In this document: piece by piece, positions 19,572 through 29,371 of the stretch | Layout of the letters: every line of letters begins with the position of its first letter | Position numbering within the stretch: position 1 is the stretch's first letter | Source of the DNA: Aeromonas australiensis | Lineage (GTDB): Bacteria > Pseudomonadota > Gammaproteobacteria > Enterobacterales > Aeromonadaceae | Length of the DNA: 64,000 nucleotides | Reading direction: 5' to 3' | NCBI RefSeq assembly: GCF_000819725.1 | Contig: NZ_CDDH01000112.1 | Coordinates: 54,785-118,784 of the forward strand | The notes under the pieces: model-generated | The model's input: the letters and a program-made list of their open reading frames with translations, nothing else | The model's database searches: none | What the model was told of the DNA's origin: nothing | Program-made: the position numbers and the translations under genes

Positions 19572-20210
19572 TTACTCGCAGGCGTAACCTGCTGGGCCCA
19601 GCAGGGTGCCATCCAGTTGCACGGCACCATCTACCATCTGCAGCCTGCCTTCGCAGAACCAGCGTACCACCAGCGGATAGATGCTGTGCTCCTGCGCCTG
19701 TACCCGTGCCGCTACCTCGTCCGCCGTGTCCCCTTCGAAGATGGGCACGCGGGCCTGCAGGATCACCGGGCCACCATCCAGCTCTTCGGTGACGAAGTGG
19801 ACGCTGGCACCGTGTTCACTGTCACCGGCATCTATGGCGCGCTGGTGGGTGTGCAGGCCCTGATACTTGGGCAGCAGGGAGGGGTGGATATTGATCATTT
19901 TGCCGGCGAAATGGCGTACCAGATCGCCACTCAATATCCGCATAAACCCGGCCAGCACCACCAAGTCCGGCTGATAGTCTGCCATCAGCGCCTGCAGGGC
20001 GGTGTCATACTCTTCCCGGCTGGCAAACTGTTGCTGGGCCAGAATGGAGGTCGCCACCCCTGCCTCTTTGGCACGAATCAGACCATAGGCATCGGCCTTG
20101 TTGCTGATGACGCCGACCACCTGACCGGCAATTTTGCCGCTGGCGCAGTGGTCGAGGATCACCTGCAGGTTGCTGCCGCTGCCAGAGATTAGGACGAGGA
20201 TCCGCATCAT
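19572..20210 (-). CDS. purN: PurN, phosphoribosylglycinamide formyltransferase
   Basis: PurN transfers a formyl group from 10-formyl-THF to GAR, step three of purine synthesis. The N-terminus [13 protein letters not shown] binds phosphate; the catalytic region contains [25 protein letters not shown] and the conserved [19 protein letters not shown]. Length is 212 residues, as for E. coli. The start overlaps the purM stop by four bases (ATGA). A second ATG directly follows, so the start is uncertain by one residue. It is the second gene of purMN. Confidence 0.97.
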   Translation of the reverse strand: MMRILVLISGSGSNLQVILDHCASGKIAGQVVGVISNKADAYGLIRAKEAGVATSILAQQQFASREEYDTALQALMADYQPDLVVLAGFMRILSGDLVRHFAGKMINIHPSLLPKYQGLHTHQRAIDAGDSEHGASVHFVTEELDGGPVILQARVPIFEGDTADEVAARVQAQEHSIYPLVVRWFCEGRLQMVDGAVQLDGTLLGPAGYACE

Positions 20211-21244
20211 TTGATGACGACCTGCTCCTCACCGTCTGCTGCCTTGGCGATATGACCTATGTGCCATGCGTTCTCGCCTTCCGCCTTGAGCAGGGTCAGC
20301 GCCTTCTCCAGCTGGTTGGCGGGCAGGGCGATGATCATGCCGACGCCGCAGTTGAAGGTACGGTACATCTCGTGACGGGTAACGTTGCCAGCCTGCTGCA
20401 GCCAGCTGAACACCGCCGGCCACTGCCAGCTCTGCTCGTCGATCACCGCTTGAGTGTTGGCAGGCAATACGCGGGGGATGTTCTCCCAGAAGCCACCGCC
20501 GGTGATGTGGGAGAGGGCGTGGATCTCGCACTCCTTGATGAGCTTGAGCACAGGTTTCACATAGATGCGGGTCGGCTCCAGCAAGGCATCTGCGAGGGTG
20601 CGGTCACCCAGCGGCTGATGCACGTCGGCTTTGGAGACTTCCAGAATTTTACGGATCAGGGAGAAGCCGTTGGAGTGAGGGCCGCTGGCGGCCAGCGCGA
20701 TCAGGGCATCCCCTTCACCGACCTTGCTGCCGTCGATGATTTCGCTCTTCTCCACCACACCGACGCAGAAACCGGCGATGTCGTAGTCTTCCCCTTCATA
20801 CATACCCGGCATCTCGGCGGTTTCGCCGCCTACCAGCGCACAACCTGACTGCTCGCAGCCGATGCCGATCCCGGTGACCACCGCGGCCGCGGTGTCCACG
20901 TCCAGCTTGCCGGTCGCATAGTAGTCGAGGAAGAACAGCGGCTCGGCGCCCTGTACGATCAGGTCATTGACGCACATGGCCACCAGATCGATGCCCACGG
21001 TGTCGTGCTTCTTCAGGTCGATGGCCAGCCGTAGCTTGGTGCCCACACCATCGGTACCGGAGACCAGTACCGGCTCCTTGTAGCCCGCAGGGATTTGACA
21101 CAAGGCCCCAAAGCCGCCAAGACCACCAAGGACTTCAGGACGACTAGTGCGCTTTGACACGCCCTTGATACGTTCAACCAGTGCATTGCCGGCATCGATA
21201 TCTACGCCAGCATCCTTGTAGCTCAGTGAGGTTTTGTCAGTCAC
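20207..21244 (-). CDS. purM: PurM, phosphoribosylformylglycinamidine cyclo-ligase
   Basis: PurM (AIR synthetase) closes the imidazole ring of the purine precursor using ATP. The 345-residue protein shows [23 protein letters not shown] at the N-terminus, [14 protein letters not shown], and the glycine-rich [11 protein letters not shown] loop typical of the family. It is transcribed with purN and divergently from upp; a PurR-type operator lies between the two promoters. Nothing unusual is seen in the reading frame. Confidence 0.98.
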   Translation of the reverse strand: MTDKTSLSYKDAGVDIDAGNALVERIKGVSKRTSRPEVLGGLGGFGALCQIPAGYKEPVLVSGTDGVGTKLRLAIDLKKHDTVGIDLVAMCVNDLIVQGAEPLFFLDYYATGKLDVDTAAAVVTGIGIGCEQSGCALVGGETAEMPGMYEGEDYDIAGFCVGVVEKSEIIDGSKVGEGDALIALAASGPHSNGFSLIRKILEVSKADVHQPLGDRTLADALLEPTRIYVKPVLKLIKECEIHALSHITGGGFWENIPRVLPANTQAVIDEQSWQWPAVFSWLQQAGNVTRHEMYRTFNCGVGMIIALPANQLEKALTLLKAEGENAWHIGHIAKAADGEEQVVIK

Positions 21245-21320
21245 GAGTATTCCCCGTCATGTAAAGAAGTGGAGGGTAAAATTCGGGGCGTATTCTAACA
21301 GTGGCGGTGAAAAACCAGAA

Positions 21321-21336
21321 AGGAAATCGTTTGCGC
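21321..21336. promoter_or_regulatory. PurR operator between purM and upp
   Basis: AGGAAATCGTTTGCGC matches the PurR palindrome ACGCAAACGTTTGCGT well, with a perfect CGTTTGCG right half. It lies 77 bp upstream of purM and 85 bp upstream of upp, suitable for control of purMN and perhaps upp. Confidence 0.65.
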
Positions 21337-21420
21337 GTTTTTGCGCGGAAATGCTCTACAAGCGGTGGCTTTTGTTGTATGATTCCGCGATTTTTTTGCG
21401 GCAGGTTAGAGGAGATAATA

Positions 21421-22047
21421 ATGAAAGTCGTTGAAGTCAAACACCCCCTGGTCAAACACAAGATCGGTCTGATGCGTGAAGGCGATATCAGCACCAAGCG
21501 TTTCCGTGAACTGGCCAAAGAAGTGGGCAGTTTGTTGACCTATGAAGCGACCTCTGACTTCGAAACCGAGAAGGTTATCATCGATGGCTGGAATGGGCCA
21601 GTAGAAGTTGACCAGATCAAGGGCAAGAAGGTAACCGTCGTACCCATCCTGCGTGCTGGCCTTGGCATGATGGATGGTGTGCTGGAGCACATGCCAAGTG
21701 CCCGCGTCAGCGTGGTCGGTATCTACCGCGATGAAGAGACCCTGCAACCGGTTCCCTATTTCGAGAAGATCGTCAGCAACATCGAAGAGCGTCTGGCGCT
21801 GGTCATCGATCCGATGCTGGCCACCGGCGGCTCCATGATCGCCACCATCGATCTGCTGAAGAAGAAAGGCTGCCAATCCATCAAGGTGCTGGTACTGGTT
21901 GCCGCGCCGGAAGGGATCAAGGCGCTGGAAGCGGCTCACCCTGACGTAGAGCTCTACTGCGCCTCCGTCGACCAGGGGCTGAACGAGAAAGGCTACATAG
22001 TGCCGGGTCTGGGCGATGCAGGCGACAAGATCTTCGGTACCAAGTAA
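21421..22047 (+). CDS. upp: Upp, uracil phosphoribosyltransferase
   Basis: Upp salvages uracil to UMP using PRPP. The 208-residue protein is standard: [19 protein letters not shown] at the start, the PRPP loop [19 protein letters not shown], and the uracil-binding C-terminus [29 protein letters not shown] lies directly before the ATG at 21421; a longer in-frame extension has no ribosome site. No uraA permease follows. A strong hairpin ends the transcript. Confidence 0.98.
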   Translation: MKVVEVKHPLVKHKIGLMREGDISTKRFRELAKEVGSLLTYEATSDFETEKVIIDGWNGPVEVDQIKGKKVTVVPILRAGLGMMDGVLEHMPSARVSVVGIYRDEETLQPVPYFEKIVSNIEERLALVIDPMLATGGSMIATIDLLKKKGCQSIKVLVLVAAPEGIKALEAAHPDVELYCASVDQGLNEKGYIVPGLGDAGDKIFGTK

Positions 22048-22088
22048 GTTGACACCTTAACCTGCTTCCCATGTGGAAGGGGTGCTCG

Positions 22089-22115
22089 GAGCCGGCGCAT
22101 CGCCGGCTCTGCTGT
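22089..22115 (+). terminator. Terminator after upp
   Basis: GAGCCGGCG-CAT-CGCCGGCTC followed by TGCTGTTTGT; a strong stem with a weak T tract. Confidence 0.75.
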
Positions 22116-22197
22116 TTGTGGCCGCTTGTGCCAGCCTTGCCGCAGGATGCGCCTTGCCGCTACCATAAGCACACTCTCCCATCTCGAGACTCTGTTC

Positions 22198-23217
22198 ATG
22201 TTCAAACGTGTTGTGACCGCACTCTGCTGCGGCTTGTCATTCATGGCTTCGGCCGCTCAGGTGGCCGACCTTTATCAGGGCAAGGCTCCGACCAGTGGTG
22301 ACATGGTGGCCGCGCAAGGGCAGGCGCTCGGTCAGGTGCTGATCAAGGTGACCGGCAAACGTGACATCCTCACCCAGCCGGTGGTGGTCAAGGCGCTGGC
22401 GGCCCCGGGCGATTATGTCAAAAGCTATGGCTATCAGGATCAGGATTCGGTCAAGTATCTGAAAGCCGAGTTCAAGAGTGACAAGGTCAACGGCCTGGTC
22501 TCCGAGAGTCAGTTTGCCCTGCTTGGCCCTGTGCGTCCCCAAATGGCAATCTGGCTGGTGCTGGATCAGGGAGAACGCCGTCTGTTGGCGGATCAATCCA
22601 GTGATGGTTGGGCGCAAGCATTACGCGATCAGGCCCAGACGCTGGGGCTGCCTATCATCATTCCACTGATGGATCTTGACGATAACATGGCGGTCAGTGC
22701 CACCGATGTCTGGGGACGCTTTGCCGACCCGATTTTGCAGGCAAGCCAGCGCTATGGCGCCGAGATGGTAGTGTTGGGCAAGCTGACCCCGGAAGGTGAC
22801 CAGTGGAGCATCGACTGGGGACTCTATGGCCCCAAAGCCGCCGGTGATGTGGTCGAGTTGACCCGTGGCAACAGCACTGGCTCTCAGGTGGACATCGCTC
22901 AGGGTTTTGCCGATAACCTGGCTGCCTGGCTGGTGAAAAACTACGGTGCTCGCATTTCTGGTCCGGCAACCAGCCAGACCCTGGTGGTGGATGGGCTCGC
23001 TGAAGTGGACAGCATGATCGTCGTGCAGAAGATGCTGCAGGGGATGGCCAACGTCAGTAAGGTGGCGATCGGCAAGGTGGAGGGGGATCAGGTCACCTTC
23101 AACTTTACCCTGCAAGGGGATCAGACCGAGCTGGTGCGGGTATTACAGCTTGAAAGCCGGTTGCGCAAGGTTGACGATAATGGCAGCAATTTGCGTTACC
23201 AATGGTCGCAGCCCTGA
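22198..23217 (+). CDS. DUF2066 domain-containing exported protein
   Basis: The 339-residue product starts with a Sec signal peptide (FKRVVTALCCGLSFMASAA) and matches the DUF2066 family by its order of conserved segments: GQALGQVLIKVTGKRDILT, AIWLVLDQGERRLLADQ and MVVLGKLTPEGDQWSIDW. The family is found mainly in gammaproteobacteria near hda and has no known function. I chose the ATG at 22198 because it opens directly with the signal peptide; an upstream in-frame ATG adds a non-signal extension. A terminator separates it from hda, so co-transcription is partial at most. Confidence 0.85.
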   Translation: MFKRVVTALCCGLSFMASAAQVADLYQGKAPTSGDMVAAQGQALGQVLIKVTGKRDILTQPVVVKALAAPGDYVKSYGYQDQDSVKYLKAEFKSDKVNGLVSESQFALLGPVRPQMAIWLVLDQGERRLLADQSSDGWAQALRDQAQTLGLPIIIPLMDLDDNMAVSATDVWGRFADPILQASQRYGAEMVVLGKLTPEGDQWSIDWGLYGPKAAGDVVELTRGNSTGSQVDIAQGFADNLAAWLVKNYGARISGPATSQTLVVDGLAEVDSMIVVQKMLQGMANVSKVAIGKVEGDQVTFNFTLQGDQTELVRVLQLESRLRKVDDNGSNLRYQWSQP

Positions 23218-23235
23218 TTTTATAAGGCTTTGTGT

Positions 23236-23262
23236 ACCGCCCGGCTTATCCGGGCGGTTCTC
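23236..23262 (+). terminator. Terminator between the DUF2066 gene and hda
   Basis: ACCGCCCGG-CTTAT-CCGGGCGGT followed by TCTCT. It falls inside the 5' extension of the hda reading frame, which is evidence that hda translation starts downstream of it. Confidence 0.75.
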
Positions 23263-23318
23263 TATCAGCCACTGCGATGATACACTTAACCACAAATGTC
23301 ACAGTCAAAGCCCAACGA

Positions 23319-24020
23319 GTGAAGCAACCGGCCCAACTGTCTTTAGCCGTACAACTACCGGATGATGAAACCTTCGTCAGTTTTTATCCCGGCAACAATG
23401 CTCATCTGATCACCGCCCTCAAGAACGCGGCCATCGGTCAGGGCTCACCTTTCCTCTATTTCTGGGGAGCCAAGGGGTCCGGACGCTCTCATCTGCTCCA
23501 TGCCACCTGTGCCGAGGTCAACGCCCGCGATGCGGCGGCGGCCTATCTCTCCCTCGATCAGTTTGAACAGCTCGATCCCAGCATGCTTGATGCCCTCGAA
23601 AGCTTGCCGCTGGTCTGTCTCGATAGCCTTGAGGCGATCGCCGGCAATGCCGTGTGGGAGCGGGCGCTGTTCGACTTCTACAACCGCTGGCAGGAGAAAG
23701 GCGAGGGGACGCTGGTGGTCACCGGCTGCAGTGCGCCGCGCAAGCTGGGGCTGCAACTGCCGGATCTCGCTTCGCGTCTCGACTGGGGGGTGAGTTTCCA
23801 TCTCGAAGAGCTGGATGACGAAGGCAAGCTCAGTGCTCTGCAGTTGCGTGCCGAGCTGCGGGGCTTCAAACTGCCCATCGATGTGGGCCGCTTCCTGCTC
23901 AACCGACTCTCCCGCGATATGCGCACCCTGCTCACCACTCTCAATCAGCTCGACAACGCCTCATTTCGCGCCAAGCGCAAGCTCACCATTCCCTTTGTCA
24001 AAGAGATCCTCGAGCTCTGA
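23319..24020 (+). CDS. hda: Hda, DnaA inactivator (RIDA)
   Basis: Hda is an AAA+ protein that, with the DNA clamp, makes DnaA hydrolyse its ATP and so prevents re-initiation. It has the clamp-binding motif near the N-terminus (QLSLAVQLPD), a degenerate P-loop GAKGSGRSHLLHA, and the sensor regions of DnaA relatives. No good ATG fits. I place the start at GTG 23319 because VKQPAQLSLAVQLPDDETF aligns with the start of E. coli Hda and gives the same 233-residue length. E. coli hda also uses a non-ATG start. No strong ribosome site is seen, consistent with low expression. Confidence 0.88.
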   Translation: MKQPAQLSLAVQLPDDETFVSFYPGNNAHLITALKNAAIGQGSPFLYFWGAKGSGRSHLLHATCAEVNARDAAAAYLSLDQFEQLDPSMLDALESLPLVCLDSLEAIAGNAVWERALFDFYNRWQEKGEGTLVVTGCSAPRKLGLQLPDLASRLDWGVSFHLEELDDEGKLSALQLRAELRGFKLPIDVGRFLLNRLSRDMRTLLTTLNQLDNASFRAKRKLTIPFVKEILEL

Positions 24021-24072
24021 TCCTCTCGGTGGTGTGCGGTTGTGCGCCTGACTTTCGTTTGGGTAGCAGATA

Positions 24073-24103
24073 AAAAGAAACCCCGGCATCAGGCCGGGGT
24101 TTT
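24073..24103. terminator. Bidirectional terminator between hda and the aceA end
   Basis: AAACCCCGGC-ATCAG-GCCGGGGTTTT, flanked by A and T runs on both sides. Confidence 0.9.
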
Positions 24104-24126
24104 GCTATCTCAAAGGGTTCTGCCTA

Positions 24127-24218
24127 TCAGTGAAACTGATCTTCTTCGGTGGAGCCGGTCAGGGCTGTCACTGAAGACTGGCCACCCTGGATAGCTGGCT
24201 GAAGGGGTCACCTTGTCG
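24127..24218 (-). pseudogene. Detached second copy of the aceA 3' end
   Basis: On the minus strand positions 24192-24127 encode [21 protein letters not shown] and stop, exactly the last 21 residues of the adjacent aceA. At the DNA level the two differ in 11 codons plus the stop codon (TGA against TAA), all synonymous. The match continues upstream with GACAAGGTGACC after a 7-bp length change that breaks the frame. There is no start codon or ribosome site, so it is not a gene. Stop-to-stop distance to aceA is 112 bp. Confidence 0.93.
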
Positions 24219-24238
24219 GCACCACTCCAGCCATCACT

Positions 24239-25552
24239 TTAGTGGAACTGGTCTTCTTCGGTGGAACCCGTTAAAGCGGTCACCGAGGATTGGCCGCCCT
24301 GGATCACGGTGGTCACCTTGTCGAAGTAACCGGTACCGACCTCCTGCTGGTGCGCCACGAAGGTATAACCACGGCTGGCGGCGGCAAATTCCGGCTCCTG
24401 CACCATCTCGACGTAGTGCTTCATCCCTTCGCCACGGGCGTACTGGTAGGCCAGCTCGTACATGTGGAACCACATGTTGTGGATACCCGCGAGGGTGATG
24501 AACTGGTACTTGTAGCCCATGTCTGAGAGCTCTTGCTGGAAACGGGCGATGGTGGCATCGTCCAGATTCTTCTTCCAGTTGAAGCTTGGCGAGCAGTTGT
24601 AGGCCAGGATGCGATCCGGGAACTGAGCCTTGATCGCCTCGGCAAATTTACGCGCTTCATCCAGATCCGGCTTGGCGGTTTCACACCACACCATGTCGGC
24701 GTAGGGGGCGTAAGCCAGACCGCGAGCGATGGCCTGATCGATACCGGCACGCACCTTGTAAAACCCTTCGGCAGTGCGCTCGCCAGTCAGGAAGTCTGCA
24801 TCGTACGGGTCGGCATCGGTGGTCAGCAGGTCAGCGGCGTTGGCATCGGTACGGGCGATCACTAGCGTGGTGGTGCCGCATACATCGGCTGCCAGACGGG
24901 CGGCAACCAGCTTCTGCACTGCTTCCTGAGTCGGTACCAACACCTTGCCGCCCATGTGGCCGCACTTCTTGACTGATGCCAGCTGATCTTCGAAGTGCAC
25001 GCCGGCGGCGCCTGCTTCAATCATTCCCTTCATCAGTTCGAAGGCGTTCAGCACGCCACCGAAACCGGCTTCCGCATCGGCCACGATGGGCAGGAAGTAG
25101 TCGATAAAGCCCTCATCCTGCGGCCCTACCTTGTTTGCCCACTGGATCTGGTCGGCACGGGCGAAGGAGTTGTTGATGCGCTCCACCACGGACGGTACCG
25201 AGTTGGCCGGGTAGAGGGACTGATCCGGATACATGGTGGAGGACAAGTTGTTGTCCGCCGCCACTTGCCAGCCGGAGAGGTAAATCGCCTCGATCCCCGC
25301 CTTGGCCTGCTGTACAGCCTGACCACCGGTCAGGGCGCCGAGGCAGTTGACATAGCCTTTCTTGGCGTCGCCGTGGATCAGTTCCCACAGCTTGTCGGCA
25401 CCACGCTGGGCCAGAGTGTGCACCGGCTGCAAGCTGCCGCGCAGGTTCACCACATCTTCGGCGCTGTAGCCGCGCTTGATCCCTTTCCAGCGGGGGTTTT
25501 GGGCCCAGTCTTTCTCGATAGCCTGGATCTGTTGCTCACGGGTCAGTGCCAT
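24239..25552 (-). CDS. aceA: AceA, isocitrate lyase
   Basis: AceA splits isocitrate into glyoxylate and succinate, the first step of the glyoxylate bypass. The 437-residue protein carries the catalytic motif [21 protein letters not shown], and the family start [21 protein letters not shown] lies seven bases before the ATG at 25552, so the longer in-frame ORF beginning at 25579 is rejected. It follows aceB in the same operon. Its last 22 codons use TTA and ACG where the detached copy downstream has CTG and ACC, the commoner choices nearby, which hints that the present 3' end may be imported. Confidence 0.97.
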   Translation of the reverse strand: MALTREQQIQAIEKDWAQNPRWKGIKRGYSAEDVVNLRGSLQPVHTLAQRGADKLWELIHGDAKKGYVNCLGALTGGQAVQQAKAGIEAIYLSGWQVAADNNLSSTMYPDQSLYPANSVPSVVERINNSFARADQIQWANKVGPQDEGFIDYFLPIVADAEAGFGGVLNAFELMKGMIEAGAAGVHFEDQLASVKKCGHMGGKVLVPTQEAVQKLVAARLAADVCGTTTLVIARTDANAADLLTTDADPYDADFLTGERTAEGFYKVRAGIDQAIARGLAYAPYADMVWCETAKPDLDEARKFAEAIKAQFPDRILAYNCSPSFNWKKNLDDATIARFQQELSDMGYKYQFITLAGIHNMWFHMYELAYQYARGEGMKHYVEMVQEPEFAAASRGYTFVAHQQEVGTGYFDKVTTVIQGGQSSVTALTGSTEEDQFH

Positions 25553-25625
25553 ATCAGTTCCCTCTTTCATTGATTTCACGTTTCCATTGACTTGTTTTTG
25601 GCGAGCCCCGCCCGGGGCCCGTGAT

Positions 25626-27233
<1,608 letters not shown>

Positions 27234-27919
27234 AAGGTTCACTCCTTTGAGAATTACATTTTGAACTAATTAACTACGACTAAAGTCGAATCCCTGTTCT
27301 TGTAAACATCCCGTAATAGCGGGGTAACACCATTGATAAGGTGCGAAATATTGTCGATTACGTCAACAAATTTTTTTAAACGCCCGTTTTTGGCTTGTGG
27401 TTAAGCTTATGTTTTTTATTGATTTATTTTGTTGGTGCAAAAGCTCTACGCAGATGGTTATGCTCCTGTTTTTCCCCATCGGACAATGGCTAATTTGGGC
27501 CGTTACCCCGCCCCCGGTCATGTAACTTATTACGTAATAAAATTACAGATGCAAAAACAAATCCCGACCTTACTCCAGGCTTTGCCAAAACAGCCGTATA
27601 AAGTGTGTTTGAATAAGGCAGTCAATCTTTTGCGCTTGCTGGATATGGTGAGTGAACGCGCGTTTTAAACTTGATGTAGTTGTGCGGGCTCTGTTGGCGC
27701 CGACGGTGGTCACAACCGAAAGTGAAGTGCAATAACGTAGGTTTGTGTCAGTTGTCGGGGAAAATGCCGGGGAAACCGGGGGAAGAGGCTTTAGTCAATA
27801 ATACTGCCATTCTTGATATAATTGGCAGTTTGTCGTTTTTTGCAGATCTCTTACCGAGGCGGGGAAAAGCGGGTAGCGAACAGGGGTTGTGGCGGGGATC
27901 GCGTGCCATCTGCATTGGC
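27234..27919. other. Upstream region of aceB with two palindromes, no supported gene
   Basis: About 690 bp, AT-richer than its neighbours. Two inverted repeats stand out: CGACT-AA-AGTCG at 27277-27288, within 60 bp of the aceB start, and TTATTACGTAATAA at 27527-27540 with outer TGTAA and TTACA arms. ORFs in this stretch lack ribosome sites and family features. It probably holds the aceBA promoter and operators. Confidence 0.5.
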
Positions 27920-28060
27920 TCAATAGTCATCATCCGGTTCGGCAAGATCAATTACATCCAGCTGGATGACTTGTTCATCTTCGTTTTCGGTATGGTCGTA
28001 GGTTTCGTGCGGAACAGTATAAAGTGCAATGGCGGGTGTAACATTAGTGGTCTGGTTCAT
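27920..28060 (-). CDS. 46-residue acidic small protein, unknown
   Basis: On the minus strand an ATG at 28060 is preceded by AGGAG with six-base spacing and opens a 46-codon frame: it begins MNQTTNVTPAIALYTVPHET and ends with an acidic tail (IQLDVIDLAEPDDDY). The product has about a dozen acidic residues and almost no basic ones, and has no signal peptide or membrane helix. The start overlaps the stop of an even shorter upstream frame (ATGA). I do not recognise the family. The ribosome site, biased composition and coupling support translation; it could also be a regulatory leader. Confidence 0.55.
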   Translation of the reverse strand: MNQTTNVTPAIALYTVPHETYDHTENEDEQVIQLDVIDLAEPDDDY

Positions 28061-28106
28061 GCCTGCTCCTGGATTGGACGCAAGCCGGACGGTGATCCCT
28101 TCACTC
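28059..28106 (-). CDS. Possible 15-codon coupled leader ORF
   Basis: AAGGAGGTGGAAACACGA precedes a GTG at 28106 on the minus strand that opens a 15-residue frame (VKGSPSGLRPIQEQA) whose TGA overlaps the ATG of the 46-residue ORF. The Shine-Dalgarno is near perfect but the spacing of 11 bases is long. It may be a coupling leader rather than a functional peptide. Confidence 0.3.
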
Positions 28107-28239
28107 GTGTTTCCACCTCCTTGTGTTCTCTACCGGCGGAAAAGTGCGCATCTTAGTGAGTTCGGCGAAAAGATTCAAGTGATTCTGAGTGTTTTTTGTG
28201 CTTGCCGGTAAGGCGTTGCCAGGAGGATAAATAGGAAGC

Positions 28240-28272
28240 AAAAAAATAGCCCAGTCGCTTGACTGGGCTATT
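28240..28272 (-). terminator. Terminator of the tRNA-Pro transcript
   Basis: On the minus strand TAGCCCAGTC-AAGC-GACTGGGCTA is followed by a run of T residues, 11 bp after the CCA end of the tRNA. Confidence 0.92.
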
Positions 28273-28283
28273 CTCGGGGAAAA

Positions 28284-28360
28284 TGGTCGGTGTGAGAGGA
28301 TTCGAACCTCCGACCCTCTACACCCCATGCAGATGCGCTACCTGGCTGCGCTACACACCG
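28284..28360 (-). tRNA. tRNA-Pro (anticodon GGG)
   Basis: A 77-base cloverleaf on the minus strand starts CGGTGTGTAGCGCAGCC, has a five-pair anticodon stem TCTGC/GTAGA with loop ATGGGGT, giving anticodon GGG, a TTCGAAT T-loop, and an encoded CCA. It closely resembles E. coli proL. It decodes CCC and CCU. It is a single-gene unit with its own promoter and terminator. Confidence 0.97.
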
Positions 28361-28389
28361 ACGGAGTCAGACTCGGCTGACGGGAAGGG

Positions 28390-28418
28390 AGTCTAATAGC
28401 ATGGCTAAATGGGTGCAA
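28390..28418 (-). promoter_or_regulatory. Sigma-70 promoter of tRNA-Pro
   Basis: On the minus strand TTGCAC, a 17-bp spacer and TAGACT, followed by the GC-rich CCCTTCCCG discriminator typical of stable-RNA promoters. The -10 ends 30 bp before the tRNA 5' end. Confidence 0.75.
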
Positions 28419-28569
28419 CTCCTTTTTTATCATAGAGATGCCGATTGCTTCTTTATTGCTCATTCTGGATGCAACTTGGGTCTGACGCGCAGATTTGGCA
28501 TAATCGCCGCCCTGTCACCGCGACCCATCATGTCAGCCTTCGATGGCATGGTCTGTCTTGTGTTGATAG

Positions 28570-29166
<597 letters not shown>

Positions 29167-29305
29167 ATCCATCGGGGCAGTGCTGGCGCCCCTTGCGGCG
29201 TTCATTCATGAATATATTTTTTATAAACAATGAGTTGTAAGCTTTCTTTTTCACCATCATCCCCGACCATTTTTCTCGCTAGCCGCCCCGGTTAAAGCTG
29301 TTCCG

Positions 29306-29339
29306 ATGTAACAAAACTGTCATGCAACCGCCATATAAT
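29306..29339 (+). promoter_or_regulatory. Pho box and -10 of the pst operon
   Basis: ATGTAAC-AAAA-CTGTCAT (29306-29323) is a Pho box with 7-4-7 geometry. Ten bases later TATAAT (29334-29339) is a perfect -10, the standard layout in which PhoB replaces the -35 element. It lies 33 bp before the pstC start. Confidence 0.9.
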
Positions 29340-29371
29340 GCCGCCAAGCCTAGCTTACATTGAGGTCTTGC

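Noticed and set aside
27680..28156. 158-codon ORF on the plus strand upstream of tRNA-Pro
   Set aside because: No ribosome site, cysteine- and arginine-rich unlikely composition, and it runs antisense across the better-supported 46-residue frame.
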